DNA of 7,363 nt from Alphaproteobacteria bacterium (GTDB taxonomy: Bacteria > Pseudomonadota > Alphaproteobacteria > Rhizobiales > Xanthobacteraceae). The notes under the pieces are model-generated. The model made no database searches and was not told the DNA's origin. It worked only from the letters and a program-made list of their open reading frames with translations. The number at the start of each line of letters is the position of its first letter. The first letter of the stretch is position 1. The translations under genes were made by a program, and so were the position numbers. The stretch spans positions 1 through 7,363 of the forward strand of contig VAZH01000333.1 of the NCBI GenBank assembly GCA_005884465.1, written 5' to 3'. Of the stretch, positions 7,022-7,363 are shown piece after piece.

Positions 7022-7121
7022 CCGGTCACGCGGCGGCCAGCCCGCCCCGTTAACCTTTCGATGCCGTGGAAAAATCCAATTGCAATGCTTAGATGACGGA
7101 ACATGTGGACGCGCCCACGCG

Positions 7122-7139
7122 GACTCTTGCGCCGGAGTC
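7122..7139. promoter_or_regulatory. Paired GANTC methylation sites, inverted, upstream of gcrA
   Basis: GACTC (7122-7126) and GAGTC (7135-7139) are CcrM-type GANTC sites 13 bases apart. As written they form an inverted repeat with an 8-base loop. A third site, GATTC, lies at 7262-7266. CcrM methylates the adenine of GANTC in alphaproteobacteria, and GcrA acts at promoters carrying methylated GANTC. Site identity is certain; function here is inferred. Confidence 0.55.
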
Positions 7140-7227
7140 ACGCCATATTGTAGCCTCTGTCCTGTTGGGTACGACATCTCGTGCGGCAGTTCTGATCCTC
7201 TAAGTCCAACCGTTCGGCGTACACGTT

Positions 7228-7248
7228 CGGGCGCAATCGCTGCGCCCG
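7228..7248. repeat. 8-bp inverted repeat upstream of gcrA
   Basis: CGGGCGCA (7228-7235) and TGCGCCCG (7241-7248) are perfect inverted copies around a 5-base loop. No T-tract follows on either strand, so it is not a typical intrinsic terminator. It may be a protein-binding site or a leader stem if gcrA transcription starts upstream of it. Confidence 0.5.
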
Positions 7249-7280
7249 GCGAGGGCTAAGGGATTCTGCCCGCAGGGATT

Positions 7281-7309
7281 TTGACAGATTTGGCATCACC
7301 GCGCTGTCC
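7281..7309 (+). promoter_or_regulatory. Candidate gcrA promoter
   Basis: A perfect TTGACA lies at 7281-7286, but 17 bases downstream only CTGTCC (7304-7309) is found, a poor -10 box. A GANTC site sits 15 bases upstream of the -35. Start near 7317 would leave a short leader of about 30 bases. A weak -10 fits a promoter that needs an activator, but this is tentative. Confidence 0.3.
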
Positions 7310-7345
7310 CACATTTGGCCAGTGCGACGCGAAGGAAAGAGTGCC

Positions 7346-7363
7346 ATGACAGTATTGACCTGG
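7346..7363 (+). CDS. gcrA: GcrA cell-cycle regulator, first six codons only
   Basis: ATG 7346 begins MTVLTW and the window ends there. The start has a good ribosome site (AAGGAAAG, 7332-7339). MTVLTW matches the N-terminus I recall for Bradyrhizobium GcrA, where T/S-W-(T/S)-D-D/E-R-V follows. The divergent position next to argD also fits, as does the GANTC cluster upstream. GcrA binds the housekeeping sigma factor and activates promoters bearing methylated GANTC sites. With six residues visible, the call rests on memory and context. Confidence 0.6.

Larger units (their letters stand above)
6881..7345. other. argD-gcrA divergent regulatory region, no gene found
   Basis: These 465 bases separate divergent argD and gcrA. 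Open frames here (for example minus 7177-6896) have Cys/Arg-rich sequence with no recognisable domain, and one runs across the promoter and hairpin, so I do not call a gene. The argD half (6890-7021) holds the promoter, hairpin and 14-bp palindrome. The gcrA half holds three GANTC sites, an inverted repeat at 7228-7248 and a TTGACA box at 7281. A single TTAACC CtrA-type half-site is at 7050-7055, with no second half at the standard spacing. A small RNA in 7030-7260 cannot be excluded. Confidence 0.6.

Noticed and set aside
7050..7065. CtrA binding site before gcrA
   Set aside because: Only one half-site (TTAACC) is present. The position seven bases on reads ATGC rather than TTAA.
7104..7112. 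DnaA box before gcrA
   Set aside because: TGTGGACGC matches the reverse of TTATCCACA at only six of nine positions, too few in this base composition.
6896..7177. Minus-strand 93-codon frame upstream of argD
   Set aside because: It crosses the predicted argDF promoter and hairpin, has no domain, and has a Cys/Arg-rich composition like noncoding GC-rich DNA.

Overview
The window looks like chromosome from a high-GC alphaproteobacterium of the Bradyrhizobium group (Nitrobacteraceae). The evidence is the protein sequences, the argD-argF-hslO block facing apaG, a gcrA-type start at the right edge, and two intergenic palindromic elements of a kind I recall as abundant in Bradyrhizobium genomes. 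The species assignment is recognition from memory, not a search.

Left part (1-2806, minus strand): an apparent three-gene envelope operon. It runs opgC (a multi-pass membrane acyltransferase), then a secreted SGNH-like protein that overlaps opgC by 4 bases, then after 13 bases a second secreted SGNH hydrolase-like protein that leaves the window at base 1. The latter has a normal-looking SGNH core. The middle protein is a divergent paralogue that keeps the candidate Ser but has lost the block III Asn. A membrane acyl donor paired with periplasmic SGNH proteins recalls known polysaccharide O-acylation machineries. The likely substrate is the osmoregulated periplasmic glucan or another surface glycan.

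Middle (2807-4745): a short divergent promoter region, apaG on the plus strand, a palindromic repeat between convergent apaG and hslO, then hslO (redox chaperone Hsp33) on the minus strand. A second, degenerate repeat lies between hslO and argF.

Right part (4746-6880, minus strand): argD and argF, two arginine-biosynthesis enzymes whose genes overlap by ATGA and so form a coupled unit. hslO lies downstream on the same strand and may be partly co-transcribed.

Right intergenic region (6881-7345): 465 bases between divergent argD and gcrA, holding several regulatory-looking signals. On the argD side there is a strong sigma-70-type promoter whose predicted start falls at the first base of a 10-bp GC-rich hairpin followed by a T-rich tract, and a 14-bp perfect palindrome in the leader. 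On the gcrA side there are three GANTC (CcrM methylation) sites within 145 bases and a TTGACA box. The last 18 bases are the first six codons of gcrA, the cell-cycle regulator that works with CcrM methylation.
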